In this document: piece after piece, positions 34,532 to 43,384 of the stretch
How the letters are laid out: every line of letters begins with the position of its first letter
Position numbering within the stretch: position 1 is the stretch's first letter
DNA from: Oligoflexia bacterium
Lineage (GTDB): Bacteria > Bdellovibrionota_G > JALEGL01
Direction: 5' to 3'
Assembly (NCBI GenBank): GCA_035326705.1
Contig: DAOLES010000001.1
Location: 124,001-188,000, forward strand
Length of the DNA stretch: 64,000 nt
Program-made: the position numbers and the translations under genes
Notes under the pieces: generated by a model
The model's input: the letters and a program-made list of their open reading frames with translations, nothing else
What the model was told of the DNA's origin: nothing
Databases searched by the model: none

Positions 34532-36108
34532 GAGGGGTCGCTTGCGTTAGTTTTTCCAAAAATATTGACAGTTGCAATTAATATTACAATTCCTAACAAT
34601 AAGCTAATAAAGGGTGAAAAACCCAAAATTAATGCAGATTCTCCCACCAATAAACCCACTAATGCAACCAATAAAGCATAGGGAAGTTGGGTTTGAACGT
34701 GGGTCATTAAATTACACTCTGATGAAGAAGCTGACATTACGGTTGTATCAGAAATTGGAGAACAATGATCTCCAAAAATAGATCCAGCTAATACTGAACC
34801 AACGCTTGCGGTTACCAACATTTGAATATCTGCGGGACTTATGCCAGACTCAGAAGCTATAGAGTAAGCCAATGGAGCTGAAATAGGCATGATGATTGCC
34901 ATGGTTCCATAACTTGTTCCAGTAGCAAAAGAAACAATTGCCGCAGTTAAAAAGGTCATAGCTGGAATAAAGTAAGGTGAAATCTTGCCTTGCAAGAGTT
35001 GTAAAATATACTCAGCACTTTTTAAGTCTTTAGTGACTTGCGCTAAGGCCCATGCCAAAACCAAAATAACACAAGCAGGAAGCATGCTCTCAAAACCATT
35101 CATGATAGCTTGCATAGACTTTTCTGTATTTAAGGTTTTTCCAAATAAGCTAAAAAGAATGGTAAACACTAAACTTAAACTTGTTCCCCAAATTAAGCTT
35201 TTGTATGCATCAGCATTACCTAAAGCTTCTTGAAGAAAACCAATTCCACTCAAACCATGATTTTGGCCAAGAGATTGATAACCAGTAATAAACAAGCTGG
35301 TTAAACACGATAAAATTAAAAACAATAAAGGAACAATCGCAAAAATACTGGAAGATGTGTTGTTATAGATATCATCGTGACTTGTATCAATGCGGGTGCT
35401 GATATCAATGGGTGAGTCACTCAGCTTTGAATACTTTGCCATGGTCCAAAGATCTTTACCTTTGTAGATAGTGTAAAATACAAAAAAGATCATGAGTAAA
35501 GGGTAAAATCTATAAGGCAAAGAGTTGATAAACATTTGATAGGCACTGACAGGACTCTCAAAATGCATATCTTTTAAGGCATCACCAATGAGACCCACTT
35601 CTGTACTGATCCAAGTTGATACCAAGGCAATACTTGCAATGGGAGCACTGGTAGCATCAACAATGAAAGCCAGTTTTTCTCTTGATATTTTATACTTGTC
35701 ATATAGGGGACGCATGGTTTTACCTAAGATTAAACTATTGGCATAATCATCAAAGAAAATACAAAGACCAAGAAACCAAGTACTCAGCTGAATACTTTTA
35801 GCACCTTTAGCTTTTGAACTGATCCAGTTGACCATAGCACGAGTGCCACCATTATATTGAATGAGACTGCTAATAGCTCCAATAAAAAGAGTACTGATTA
35901 ATATTGCTGCATGGTCACCGTCGCCCAAAGCATTTAATAAATAGGTATCAAAGCTTTTAAAAAAAGCAGAAAAGATACTGCCATCATGCAATAAAAACGC
36001 ACCCAACCAAATACCTGCCAACAAAGAAATATAGACTTGCTTGGTAACAAAACCTAAAATAATAGCTAAAATAGGAGGTAATAAACTGCTAAAGCTTGGA
36101 TTATTCAT
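34528..36108 (-). CDS. NhaC-family Na+/H+ antiporter-like transporter
   Basis: A 526-residue polytopic protein with about 12-14 membrane segments. The motifs GFVTKQVYISLLAGIWLGA, FFDDYANSLILGKTMRPLYD and SIFGDHCSPISDTTVMSA (with the DDYAN and GDHCSPISDT signatures) are typical of NhaC/MleN antiporters. They exchange Na+ for H+ and sometimes organic acids such as malate/lactate or amino acids. It overlaps the alr-like gene by 8 bases and dedA by 4, so it is translationally coupled in the operon. It could move the product or substrate of that pathway. Confidence 0.9.
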   Translation of the reverse strand: MNNPSFSSLLPPILAIILGFVTKQVYISLLAGIWLGAFLLHDGSIFSAFFKSFDTYLLNALGDGDHAAILISTLFIGAISSLIQYNGGTRAMVNWISSKAKGAKSIQLSTWFLGLCIFFDDYANSLILGKTMRPLYDKYKISREKLAFIVDATSAPIASIALVSTWISTEVGLIGDALKDMHFESPVSAYQMFINSLPYRFYPLLMIFFVFYTIYKGKDLWTMAKYSKLSDSPIDISTRIDTSHDDIYNNTSSSIFAIVPLLFLILSCLTSLFITGYQSLGQNHGLSGIGFLQEALGNADAYKSLIWGTSLSLVFTILFSLFGKTLNTEKSMQAIMNGFESMLPACVILVLAWALAQVTKDLKSAEYILQLLQGKISPYFIPAMTFLTAAIVSFATGTSYGTMAIIMPISAPLAYSIASESGISPADIQMLVTASVGSVLAGSIFGDHCSPISDTTVMSASSSECNLMTHVQTQLPYALLVALVGLLVGESALILGFSPFISLLLGIVILIATVNIFGKTNASDPS

Positions 36109-37282
36109 AACTTATCTCCTTAATAGTTTTATGAGTATTTGTCATATTTTTGTAATGATTATTTTGGATAAAGTTTTTTTTGATTGGACAATGACCAAGA
36201 CGGGTCATTATATTGTATGAAACTGTATTTTCCCATCCAGCAAGGTCATCAAAACCAATTTGTTCGTTTCCTTGTTGACCAATTAAGATGACATCGTCAT
36301 CTAATTTAACATTTTGAATTTGACTTACATCGATCATACATGCATCCATTGCATTACCGCCAACGATAGGAGCTTTTTGCCCATGGATTAACACATAACC
36401 TTTGTTTCTTATTCTTGGGTAGCCTTGGCCATAACCTAAAGGTATTGCAGCAATAATTGCAGTAGATTTTACTTTGTAATGCATTCCGTAACCAATACAG
36501 TCGCCTGGGTAAAATTTTTTAATAGAACATATTTTTGTTTTCAAAGTTAAGATAGGTTCTAACTCTTTAAGCTGTCGACAGGTATTTGAAGGGTGGAGTC
36601 CAGATAAAAGGATACCAAGCCGTACCATGTCAAAGTGAGCCATAGGTATGTCCAAATAACCACCTGAATTACAAGCATGAACTATTGGTTTATTCTGCTT
36701 TATAAATGAAGATATACTGTTAAGGCAGAGTTTAAAGCGTGAAAGTTGTAAGTTGGCATAGTCTTTATTATTTGCATCAGACTGGGCAAAATGAGTCATT
36801 AACCCTGAGATAATAAGGTTAGGATAATTTAGAATTTGATTGAAAAAAAAATTAAAATCATTGTGACGTACTCCAAACCTTCCAAGACCCGTATCAATAT
36901 TAATATGACAATGAGTAACTTTTCCAAGTTTAGAAGAAATTTTATTTGAATACTGAGCTTGCCATAATGTGGAAATTGTAAAAATAAAACCGTTATCAAT
37001 ACAGTAGGGGATGCTTTGTAAACTAGGTTCACCTAGAACAAGAATGGGTGTGTTTTTTGCGTAGGGTTTTATTTTTAAAGCTTCAGTTATATTGGCCACA
37101 GCAAACATATAAGGATTTAAATGCTTTGTTAAAAAACTAACCATTTGACATGCATCGTGACCATAAGCGTTGTCCTTGACTACACAGCAGATCTTTAGGT
37201 TTTTTGGCATATCTTGAGTTATAATTTTAAGATTATTCTTAAGTGCATCAAAATTAATATCAATTTGGTTGGGTGAAATCAT
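36101..37282 (-). CDS. alr: Alanine racemase family PLP enzyme
   Basis: A 393-residue fold-type III PLP enzyme. N-terminal barrel: DINFDALKNNLKII, with the PLP lysine in VVKDNAYGHD (K36; the usual form is VKANAYGHG). HINIDTGLGRFG, HACNSGG and MVRLGILLSG follow; the catalytic tyrosine is in CIGYGMHYK and the C-terminal domain carries VGGNAMDACMIDVS. It should interconvert L- and D-alanine or another small amino acid; the KDN and GGN changes leave room for a different substrate. I use ATG 37282; a longer frame to 37369 would overlap the preceding gene by 77 bases. It overlaps the NhaC-type gene by 8 bases. Confidence 0.87.
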   Translation of the reverse strand: MISPNQIDINFDALKNNLKIITQDMPKNLKICCVVKDNAYGHDACQMVSFLTKHLNPYMFAVANITEALKIKPYAKNTPILVLGEPSLQSIPYCIDNGFIFTISTLWQAQYSNKISSKLGKVTHCHINIDTGLGRFGVRHNDFNFFFNQILNYPNLIISGLMTHFAQSDANNKDYANLQLSRFKLCLNSISSFIKQNKPIVHACNSGGYLDIPMAHFDMVRLGILLSGLHPSNTCRQLKELEPILTLKTKICSIKKFYPGDCIGYGMHYKVKSTAIIAAIPLGYGQGYPRIRNKGYVLIHGQKAPIVGGNAMDACMIDVSQIQNVKLDDDVILIGQQGNEQIGFDDLAGWENTVSYNIMTRLGHCPIKKNFIQNNHYKNMTNTHKTIKEISYE

Positions 37283-37292
37283 GTAGTGTCTC

Positions 37293-38495
37293 TTATAAAG
37301 GCCAAAGGGTTTTACCAATATCGGTTCTATAAAAACTTCCATAAGACTGAATATCTTTTGCATAGTCATATAGCTTCTTTAAACAAGCGTTTAAATTATC
37401 ATCTGATGCAATGATGTTAACAATACTGTGACCTTGTTTTGCATGTAAAGAGTTCCCTTTTTTAATGACATCCTCCCAAAAATAAGCACAGTCAGCATGT
37501 GTTTTTTTTTGAATAGGATAATGATAGTGTTGGTTTTTATTTGGATATTGGTGCGATACGATATGAAGTAGACATGAATAAGTTTTATTTGCTTTAATTT
37601 TTATATCAAAAGCTTTACTAAGGTGTAGTTTTTTAAAAGTATTAAAAAAATTATCTATACTTAGCATAATCATGGGGCCAGAACTAACGCCCAAACGAGT
37701 GTTAAATTCTAATACCTGCCATAGATTATTGCTTCTTATTGCAGTTACTTGCAAAGGACCGCAATAATTAATTTTTTTAAACCAAGGTTTAAGTGGTGTA
37801 ATAAGTTGCTTCACCAATTGGTAACGATCATTTTGATCCATTTCAATAAGTCCACCCATTGGTGTAGATAATGTTTCACCTAAATTGCCTGTGTATAGTT
37901 TTTTATACTCTTGGTTGGTGCATAGAGGATAAATCTTTCCATGGTTGATAAATACCGTATGACCGGCTTCATTTTGTCCAGCATACTTTTGCAAAAAAAC
38001 ACCATCGCTGCAGTCAGTTTGCTTTAATAAGGTCAGTGTTTGTGCATAACTGGTACAAACAGTTGTTTTTACTTTACTCATTGGAGATGAAAATCTATTT
38101 TTAATGACATAGGCGGCAGGATTTTTTTTTATGAAATTTAAGGCATTGTTTTGATTGCAAAAAGCATAAGAATCAACAAAAGCTATATTGTATGTATCAC
38201 ATAAAGTTTTAGCAAAAAATCGATCTTTTTCAATTGCTAGGGCATGTTGATTCACGGCTAACGTTTTTATATTGTGTGTTTTAAGGAAAGCTTCATCTAT
38301 AAAATCACGCCAGTTTATGGATGTCGGGTATAAGTAATCTATACGATGTTGAATAATGTAATCATGTAGATCTTTTTTAGTTAAGACATCATGCGTTGAC
38401 AAGTAATGTATGTCTAGATTTTTATTGTTAGATTCACAGTTTTTAAGGGCTTCATACAAAATATTATTGCCTAGAATGAGTAAACGTTGTTGCAT
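37293..38495 (-). CDS. PurD-like ATP-grasp ligase
   Basis: A 400-residue protein with the overall layout of phosphoribosylamine-glycine ligase (PurD): N-terminal LLILGNNILYEAL, IEKDRFFAKTLCDTYNI before the ATP-grasp core, GHTVFINHGKIYPL, a STPMGGLIEM counterpart of the PurD GGMGAYSP loop, FNTRLGVSSGP at the metal site, and a C-terminal domain near HIVSHQYP. Identity to true PurD looks low, and no other purine genes are adjacent. PurD activates glycine's carboxylate and couples it to an amine; a related reaction with another amino acid is plausible. It lies 39 bases after the aspartokinase-like gene and 10 before the racemase. Confidence 0.75.
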   Translation of the reverse strand: MQQRLLILGNNILYEALKNCESNNKNLDIHYLSTHDVLTKKDLHDYIIQHRIDYLYPTSINWRDFIDEAFLKTHNIKTLAVNQHALAIEKDRFFAKTLCDTYNIAFVDSYAFCNQNNALNFIKKNPAAYVIKNRFSSPMSKVKTTVCTSYAQTLTLLKQTDCSDGVFLQKYAGQNEAGHTVFINHGKIYPLCTNQEYKKLYTGNLGETLSTPMGGLIEMDQNDRYQLVKQLITPLKPWFKKINYCGPLQVTAIRSNNLWQVLEFNTRLGVSSGPMIMLSIDNFFNTFKKLHLSKAFDIKIKANKTYSCLLHIVSHQYPNKNQHYHYPIQKKTHADCAYFWEDVIKKGNSLHAKQGHSIVNIIASDDNLNACLKKLYDYAKDIQSYGSFYRTDIGKTLWPL

Positions 38496-38534
38496 AAGCT
38501 TGCTCCAAATTTTTTAATGAAAAATCTCAGGCTA

Positions 38535-39518
38535 CTAAGATAGCTGTTGGTACAAAAAATTTAAGTGTTGTTTGAGATCAGATTTTGTTAGATCATGAAT
38601 CTCTGTACTATGTTTGTGAAAAATAAACTTAATGTGTGAAAGGTTTGTGTTTTTCTGTAAGACTTTAAAGGTTTCTTTAGGTTTGTTGTTAGGATTACCT
38701 ACAACAATAATTTTGTACAAACCATTGATTTGTTGCTGGTATAAAATACCAATAAGAGATTGATTGTTGCTAAGATTGGTGTGAATTTCAGTTGTTAGAT
38801 TTTTTTTAACGGGGGAGGTGAGAAAAAGTTTTATTTGATGGTCTTGGGCATATTGTATCGCTTTTTCATGAATAACAGGGCTGGTATTTTTAGAGAATAA
38901 TTTTAATTGTTCGTAATCTAGATTAGATATTATTTTTGCTTCTTTGACCATCTTAGGATTGCAAATGTATAAGGGACCAGGGTTTTTTAAAAAAATACAT
39001 TGTTCAGCATTATAAAGATGTGCAAGATGAACCGCGCTTACATCCGAGCAATCAAAGCTCATGGCTTGATAGCCACATTGTTTTGAGTGGCCAATGAAGC
39101 CAGGGATGATAGGTATTATGTTTTTAGTTAAACACTGTGATATAAGATTTTGATTAATTGTATCGATTTCCCATTCATTGTTATTTTTCTGCAGGTGTAT
39201 AGGTGTTTGCTCAAAAATCAATGCTTTGGATTTTAGCTGACTTTGATTAATATAAGTTTCAATGAGATTGCATGAAAAAAACTCTGCATGACAAAAAACA
39301 TTGTTGTAATCATTTTGATGATTTGGACTAAGGTTCTCAACAATTTTTTTAATTTTTCTACTATGCCCAGATAAGGCTGAAGCAAGGAGAATGATTTGTT
39401 TATTCTGCTTTTGTAAGTGGCTTAAGAAATCAATAATTTTTGGCAATGTGTTTTTTAGGTCTTTGCTTTTACCTAAGCTAGATTCACCTAACTTAACAAC
39501 AACAATATCGTGATGCAT
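38535..39518 (-). CDS. Aspartokinase-like amino acid kinase domain protein
   Basis: A 327-residue amino-acid-kinase-fold protein. VVVKLGESSLGKSKDL replaces the aspartokinase start KFGGTSV; LLASALSG, IIPGFIGHS and the FDCSDVSAVHLAHL segment (usual form GRGGSDxTA) follow, then KNPGPLYICNPKMV in the place of the DGIYTADPR loop. The last 65 residues (from GLYKIIVVGNP) resemble one degenerate ACT domain instead of the usual two. It probably phosphorylates a carboxylate such as aspartate or a derivative, but key substrate residues are changed. It is the first gene of the operon with the PurD-like and racemase genes. Start ATG 39518. Confidence 0.75.
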   Translation of the reverse strand: MHHDIVVVKLGESSLGKSKDLKNTLPKIIDFLSHLQKQNKQIILLASALSGHSRKIKKIVENLSPNHQNDYNNVFCHAEFFSCNLIETYINQSQLKSKALIFEQTPIHLQKNNNEWEIDTINQNLISQCLTKNIIPIIPGFIGHSKQCGYQAMSFDCSDVSAVHLAHLYNAEQCIFLKNPGPLYICNPKMVKEAKIISNLDYEQLKLFSKNTSPVIHEKAIQYAQDHQIKLFLTSPVKKNLTTEIHTNLSNNQSLIGILYQQQINGLYKIIVVGNPNNKPKETFKVLQKNTNLSHIKFIFHKHSTEIHDLTKSDLKQHLNFLYQQLS

Positions 39519-39587
39519 GTGTCTGTCCTCAGATTTAAAATTTTATAGGGTAAAAGTCTATTTGGACTAAGCGATCAGCTTACTCAA

Positions 39588-39615
39588 TTGATATCAAAAA
39601 AAAATATCATGTCAA
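39588..39615 (-). promoter_or_regulatory. Putative promoter of the aspartokinase-like operon
   Basis: On the minus strand, -35 TTGACA (39615-39610) and -10 TATCAA (39593-39588) are 16 bases apart with TGA before the -10. The spacer contains a T9 run, and ATTGATAT/ATATCA symmetry surrounds it. The promoter lies about 70 bases before the kinase start at 39518. Confidence 0.55.
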
Positions 39616-39661
39616 TCATTTTATCTTGCATAATCTTAAAAAAAAATAGAGTGTTAATTTA

Positions 39662-39686
39662 AGCAGACTGCTTTTGCGCTGAGCGC
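39662..39686. promoter_or_regulatory. Two adjacent 11-base palindromes before the FemAB-like gene
   Basis: AGCAGACTGCT (39662-39672) and GCGCTGAGCGC (39676-39686) are each perfect palindromes around a central base, three bases apart, in the divergent intergenic region and about 35 bases upstream of ATG 39721. They could be regulator sites or a stem-loop pair in the leader. Function is unknown. Confidence 0.4.
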
Positions 39687-39720
39687 CAATAAAACCTTAT
39701 AAATTAAGGAGCTCAGTATC

Positions 39721-40824
39721 ATGCAAGAAAATCGTTTCTCATCCTATTTTAATACATTGAAATATTATGAAATATTAAATGAGTCTGGTTGTATAAATCA
39801 AAAAAATGATTGGTTTTTACATTTGCTGATAGTTGGAGATAAGCACTCTAAAATCATACAATGTAAGAGTCTAAAAAGTTTAAAACCTTACTCCAATAAA
39901 AACGATGCGATTACACCTTTTTTTATAAGACATTTTTCAAATGATGATTTTTCACATGATGATTTTTGTCTTAATCATTATGAAAAAGTAACAAAAAATA
40001 TATACTATCCCAAAATACAACTTTGTTTACCTTATGTTCCTATTGAGGGGGATAAACTAATCTTTAATAATATGATGAATGAGCGCAATACAATAAAAAT
40101 GTATTCTTTGCTTTTAGCTTGGGCAAAACATAAAAAATATAATTCGATACATGTCACTTTACCAAAGCAACAAGATTATAAAATTCTTAAAAATATAGGT
40201 TTTTTTAGCTCACAAAAACAACTGTGTTATTGGTATAATAAAAGTTATAAAAACTTTGATGATTTTTTAAACAAACTTAAATCTAAATACCGTTGCCAAA
40301 TCAAAAAAGAAAGAACTCATATAGAAGATAAAGGTTACCTGAGCCATAGTGTTACAGGCAATGAACTAAAAAAAAGTCATATTGATTTATTTTGGCAATT
40401 GTTTGAATTAACCCATTATAGAAAAAACTGGATCATGTCTAAATTAAACAAACAGTTTTTTTATCAAGCATGGCTAAAAAGTCCCAATCATATTGTTTTG
40501 AATTTTTTAACAAAAGATAAAAAAACCGTTGCTGTATCATGGTCTTTCCTGCATGAGAACATGTTATGTGGTCGTTTTTGGGGAAGTCTTTTTGATCATG
40601 ACTATGTTCATTTTGAAGTTATGTATTATTTGCTGATAGACTATGCAATTAAACATAATCTTAATAGCATAGAAATAGGGTTTGCTAACTTACATAAAAT
40701 AATTAGAGGTTTTGAACCGCAATCAAGATGTAATTTTCACTATTTTTTTGATGACAAATACAATCAAGATTTAAAAAATTATTCAGTAAAGCATCAGAAC
40801 TATAAAAATATTTTTTTACAATGA
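39721..40824 (+). CDS. FemAB/GNAT-fold transferase (DUF482-like)
   Basis: A 367-residue protein resembling the DUF482 'peptidogalycan biosynthesis' family, a branch of the GNAT/FemAB fold. Matching parts are LCLPYVPIEGDKL, SIHVTLPKQQDY, YKNFDDFLNKLKSKYRCQIKKER, LFWQLFELTHYRKNW and CGRFWGSL with HFEVMYYLLIDYAI and FANLHKIIRGFEPQ. FemAB-type proteins add amino acids to the peptidoglycan stem peptide from aminoacyl-tRNA; for DUF482 proteins no activity is firmly established. AAGGAG lies upstream of ATG 39721. It diverges from the aspartokinase-like operon across a shared 202-base control region, so they may act in one pathway. Confidence 0.85.
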   Translation: MQENRFSSYFNTLKYYEILNESGCINQKNDWFLHLLIVGDKHSKIIQCKSLKSLKPYSNKNDAITPFFIRHFSNDDFSHDDFCLNHYEKVTKNIYYPKIQLCLPYVPIEGDKLIFNNMMNERNTIKMYSLLLAWAKHKKYNSIHVTLPKQQDYKILKNIGFFSSQKQLCYWYNKSYKNFDDFLNKLKSKYRCQIKKERTHIEDKGYLSHSVTGNELKKSHIDLFWQLFELTHYRKNWIMSKLNKQFFYQAWLKSPNHIVLNFLTKDKKTVAVSWSFLHENMLCGRFWGSLFDHDYVHFEVMYYLLIDYAIKHNLNSIEIGFANLHKIIRGFEPQSRCNFHYFFDDKYNQDLKNYSVKHQNYKNIFLQ

Positions 40825-40842
40825 GAAAAACTTTGCGATTTA

Positions 40843-42168
40843 TTATTGCGAGGGTGATTTTTCAAAGTAAGCGATTAATTCTATATGGTATGTTTGTGGA
40901 AACATATCCAATGGATCTACTTGCTTTAATTGATAACCCATATCCGTCAAGTGTTTAGCATCTCTAGCAAAGGTTGTAGGGTTACATGAGATATAAGCAA
41001 TATGTTGGGTATTTAACTGTTCAATTTGTTTGAAAATATCTTTATCTAAACCTTTGCGTGGAGGATCAAGGGTTATGGCATCAAAACATTCATCATTTTC
41101 AAGTATTGTTTCTAGAGCTTTATTGACTTTGTTTGCAACAAAGAAAGAATATTTACTTAAACCGGTATTTAAAGCATGCTCTTTAGCACAATCAACAGCG
41201 TCTTCATTGACTTCAACCCCTAAACTATAAATTTTGTTTTGAGCTAAGGCAAAACTAAATAAACCGGCTCCACAATAGAGGTCCAGATTTTTTTTGATTT
41301 TATTATTCTTTGCCCAACTAACAATTTTGTTGGCCATGCTTTGGGCAATGTCTGGATTGTTCTGCCAAAAAATAAAAGGCCAAATATTTATGCTTTTATT
41401 GAGGATACTTTCATTGATTTTTTCTGGACCATCTAAATGAATCATATCATTGCTAAAGGGAGAAAAATGTTTTTCTTTGTTGATTAAGCATAAATAGAGA
41501 CTTGTTTTTGGATTGACTTTACATTTGGTTTGTACCCATTGCGCAGCTTGTTCTACGGTGTAGGTGTCACTAAAACTAAAGATAATAGCCTCACCACGAT
41601 TTGAAGATCGCAAAGTAATATAAAGAAGTTCCGGGCATGCGTTATTGGCTAAAGCCAATTTAAGAGGGGTAATTAATTGATTAATATTATGCGAAGCGAT
41701 AGGACATTGATCAATGGCTAAAAAGTTGTTGTTAATATCCATATAGCCTAACTCTTGGCCTTGATGAACATGTAATGTGACTTTATTTCGATAATGAAAA
41801 GGTTTGTCAGTGGTTATAGGTGTAATGTTGATGTCGTTTAAATTAGATATTTTTTCTAGACTCTCTTTAACCTGTTTTTCTTTGGTTTCATCCTGAAGAT
41901 GTTTATCTAAATGTTGATAGTGGCAACCACCACATTGAGAAAAATATGTACAGTTTGGATTTTTCCTGAGTTTTGAAGGTGTATGAATATTATCAATGAT
42001 AGCATGGACATGATTTTTTTGAACATCGTCAATGATAACGTTAAGCTTATCACCGGGCGCTGAAAATGGAACAAAAATATGTGCTCTACCTTCTTGCTTT
42101 GAAATACCTTCTCCACCATAAGATAAAGTTTCAATTGAAATGTCTTTGACCTGGTCACCTTTTTGCAT
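40843..42168 (-). CDS. RlmD/TrmA-family 23S rRNA (uracil-C5)-methyltransferase
   Basis: About 441 residues. An N-terminal TRAM domain (IETLSYGGEGISKQEGRAHIFVPFSAPGD in part) is followed by Fe-S cysteines in CTYFSQCGGC with a fourth in IDQCPI, and a SAM-dependent methyltransferase domain with LDLYCGAGLFSFALA, ITLDPPRKGLD and the catalytic cysteine in YISCNPTTFARD. It methylates a uracil C5 in RNA, most likely 23S rRNA (U1939 or U747). The start is uncertain: the frame extends to TTG 42246, but ATG 42168 (MQKGDQVKDISI) begins at the TRAM domain. It diverges from the aldolase gene. Confidence 0.9.
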   Translation of the reverse strand: MQKGDQVKDISIETLSYGGEGISKQEGRAHIFVPFSAPGDKLNVIIDDVQKNHVHAIIDNIHTPSKLRKNPNCTYFSQCGGCHYQHLDKHLQDETKEKQVKESLEKISNLNDINITPITTDKPFHYRNKVTLHVHQGQELGYMDINNNFLAIDQCPIASHNINQLITPLKLALANNACPELLYITLRSSNRGEAIIFSFSDTYTVEQAAQWVQTKCKVNPKTSLYLCLINKEKHFSPFSNDMIHLDGPEKINESILNKSINIWPFIFWQNNPDIAQSMANKIVSWAKNNKIKKNLDLYCGAGLFSFALAQNKIYSLGVEVNEDAVDCAKEHALNTGLSKYSFFVANKVNKALETILENDECFDAITLDPPRKGLDKDIFKQIEQLNTQHIAYISCNPTTFARDAKHLTDMGYQLKQVDPLDMFPQTYHIELIAYFEKSPSQ

Positions 42169-42312
42169 CCGAAAAGTTATATCAGACTTATGACTAAGAG
42201 CATAAAATATTACCAAGCGCAAAAAGGAAAAATAGTAGTTTGCCAATAAACCTTGAGTGTAGACAATTAAAAAAATCTTTTGCAGTTATGCACAGTTTGA
42301 TATGAAGTAAAC

Positions 42313-43365
42313 ATGAGTTTAATAGCCAGTATTCAAGATATTTTACAAAATGACAGTCACTTATTAGAGCATGAGTGCAAAACAATAGATAAAAGCCTAT
42401 TGCATCATCCCAATCCAGACTTTATTAATCAGGTCTGGAGTGTTTCTGATCGTCCAATCAATGTTTTGCGAAACTTGCAAAGTATGTATGATCATGGTCG
42501 TTTAAGTAATAGTGGTTATATTTCTATATTACCTGTTGATCAGGGCATAGAGCACTCAGCAGGGGCTTCTTTTGCGCCCAATCCCATTTATTTTGATCCT
42601 GAGAATATTGTTAAACTGGCTATTGAGGGGGGCTGCAATGCGGTAGCAACAACCAGTGGCGTGTTAGGTGCGGTTGCGCGCAAATATGCGCATAAAATTC
42701 CATTTATTTTGAAGATCAATCATAATGAACTGTTGTCTTATCCCAATAGATATGAACAAATTATGTTTGCAGACATAGAACAAGCTTACACTATGGGCTG
42801 CGCAGGTATAGGTGCTACTATTTATTTTGGTTCAGAAGATTCTAATCGGCAGATTGTTGAAGTCTCTGAGGCTTTTGCTATGGCCCATGAGTTGGGTATG
42901 TTTACAGTTTTATGGTGTTACTTGCGTAACAATGAATTTAAAAAAGATAAAGACTATCATGTGGCAGCAGATTTAACTGCACAAGCCAATCATTTAGGGG
43001 TTACTATTCAAGCGGATATCATCAAACAAAAAATGCCAGAAAACAATGGTGGTTACAATGCTATTAAATTTGGTAAGACATCACCGATAGTATACGATCA
43101 ACTGAGTTCAGATCATCCCATTGATTTAACCCGTTACCAAGTGGCCAACTGTTATATGGGAAGAGCAGGTTTAATTAACTCTGGGGGTGCATCTGGTAAA
43201 AATGATCTTCATGATGCGGTTAAAACAGCAGTGATCAATAAAAGAGCGGGTGGTATGGGATTGATTAGTGGGAGAAAAGCTTTTCAAAAACCTATGGATG
43301 AGGGTGTTAAATTGCTCAACGCCATTCAAGATGTGTATCTTTGTAAACAGGTGACGCTAGCATAA
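42313..43365 (+). CDS. fbaB: Class I fructose-bisphosphate aldolase (DhnA/FbaB type)
   Basis: A 350-residue aldolase of the archaeal/DhnA type. ILPVDQGIEHSAGASFAPNP, PFILKINHNELL, GCAGIGATIYFGSEDS and the Schiff-base region ADIIKQKMPENNGGYNAI are strongly FbaB-like; GRKAFQKPMDEGV binds phosphate near the end. It cleaves fructose-1,6-bisphosphate to two trioses in glycolysis or the reverse in gluconeogenesis. Length matches E. coli FbaB (350). It is followed 19 bases on by a lipoprotein gene with AAGGAGA before it. Confidence 0.95.
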   Translation: MSLIASIQDILQNDSHLLEHECKTIDKSLLHHPNPDFINQVWSVSDRPINVLRNLQSMYDHGRLSNSGYISILPVDQGIEHSAGASFAPNPIYFDPENIVKLAIEGGCNAVATTSGVLGAVARKYAHKIPFILKINHNELLSYPNRYEQIMFADIEQAYTMGCAGIGATIYFGSEDSNRQIVEVSEAFAMAHELGMFTVLWCYLRNNEFKKDKDYHVAADLTAQANHLGVTIQADIIKQKMPENNGGYNAIKFGKTSPIVYDQLSSDHPIDLTRYQVANCYMGRAGLINSGGASGKNDLHDAVKTAVINKRAGGMGLISGRKAFQKPMDEGVKLLNAIQDVYLCKQVTLA

Positions 43366-43384
43366 GTTTTTTTAAGGAGAAGGC

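Noticed and set aside
36101..37369. A longer alanine racemase start at 37369
   Set aside because: It adds 29 residues unlike any Alr N-terminus and would overlap the preceding ligase gene by 77 bases; ATG 37282 fits the family.
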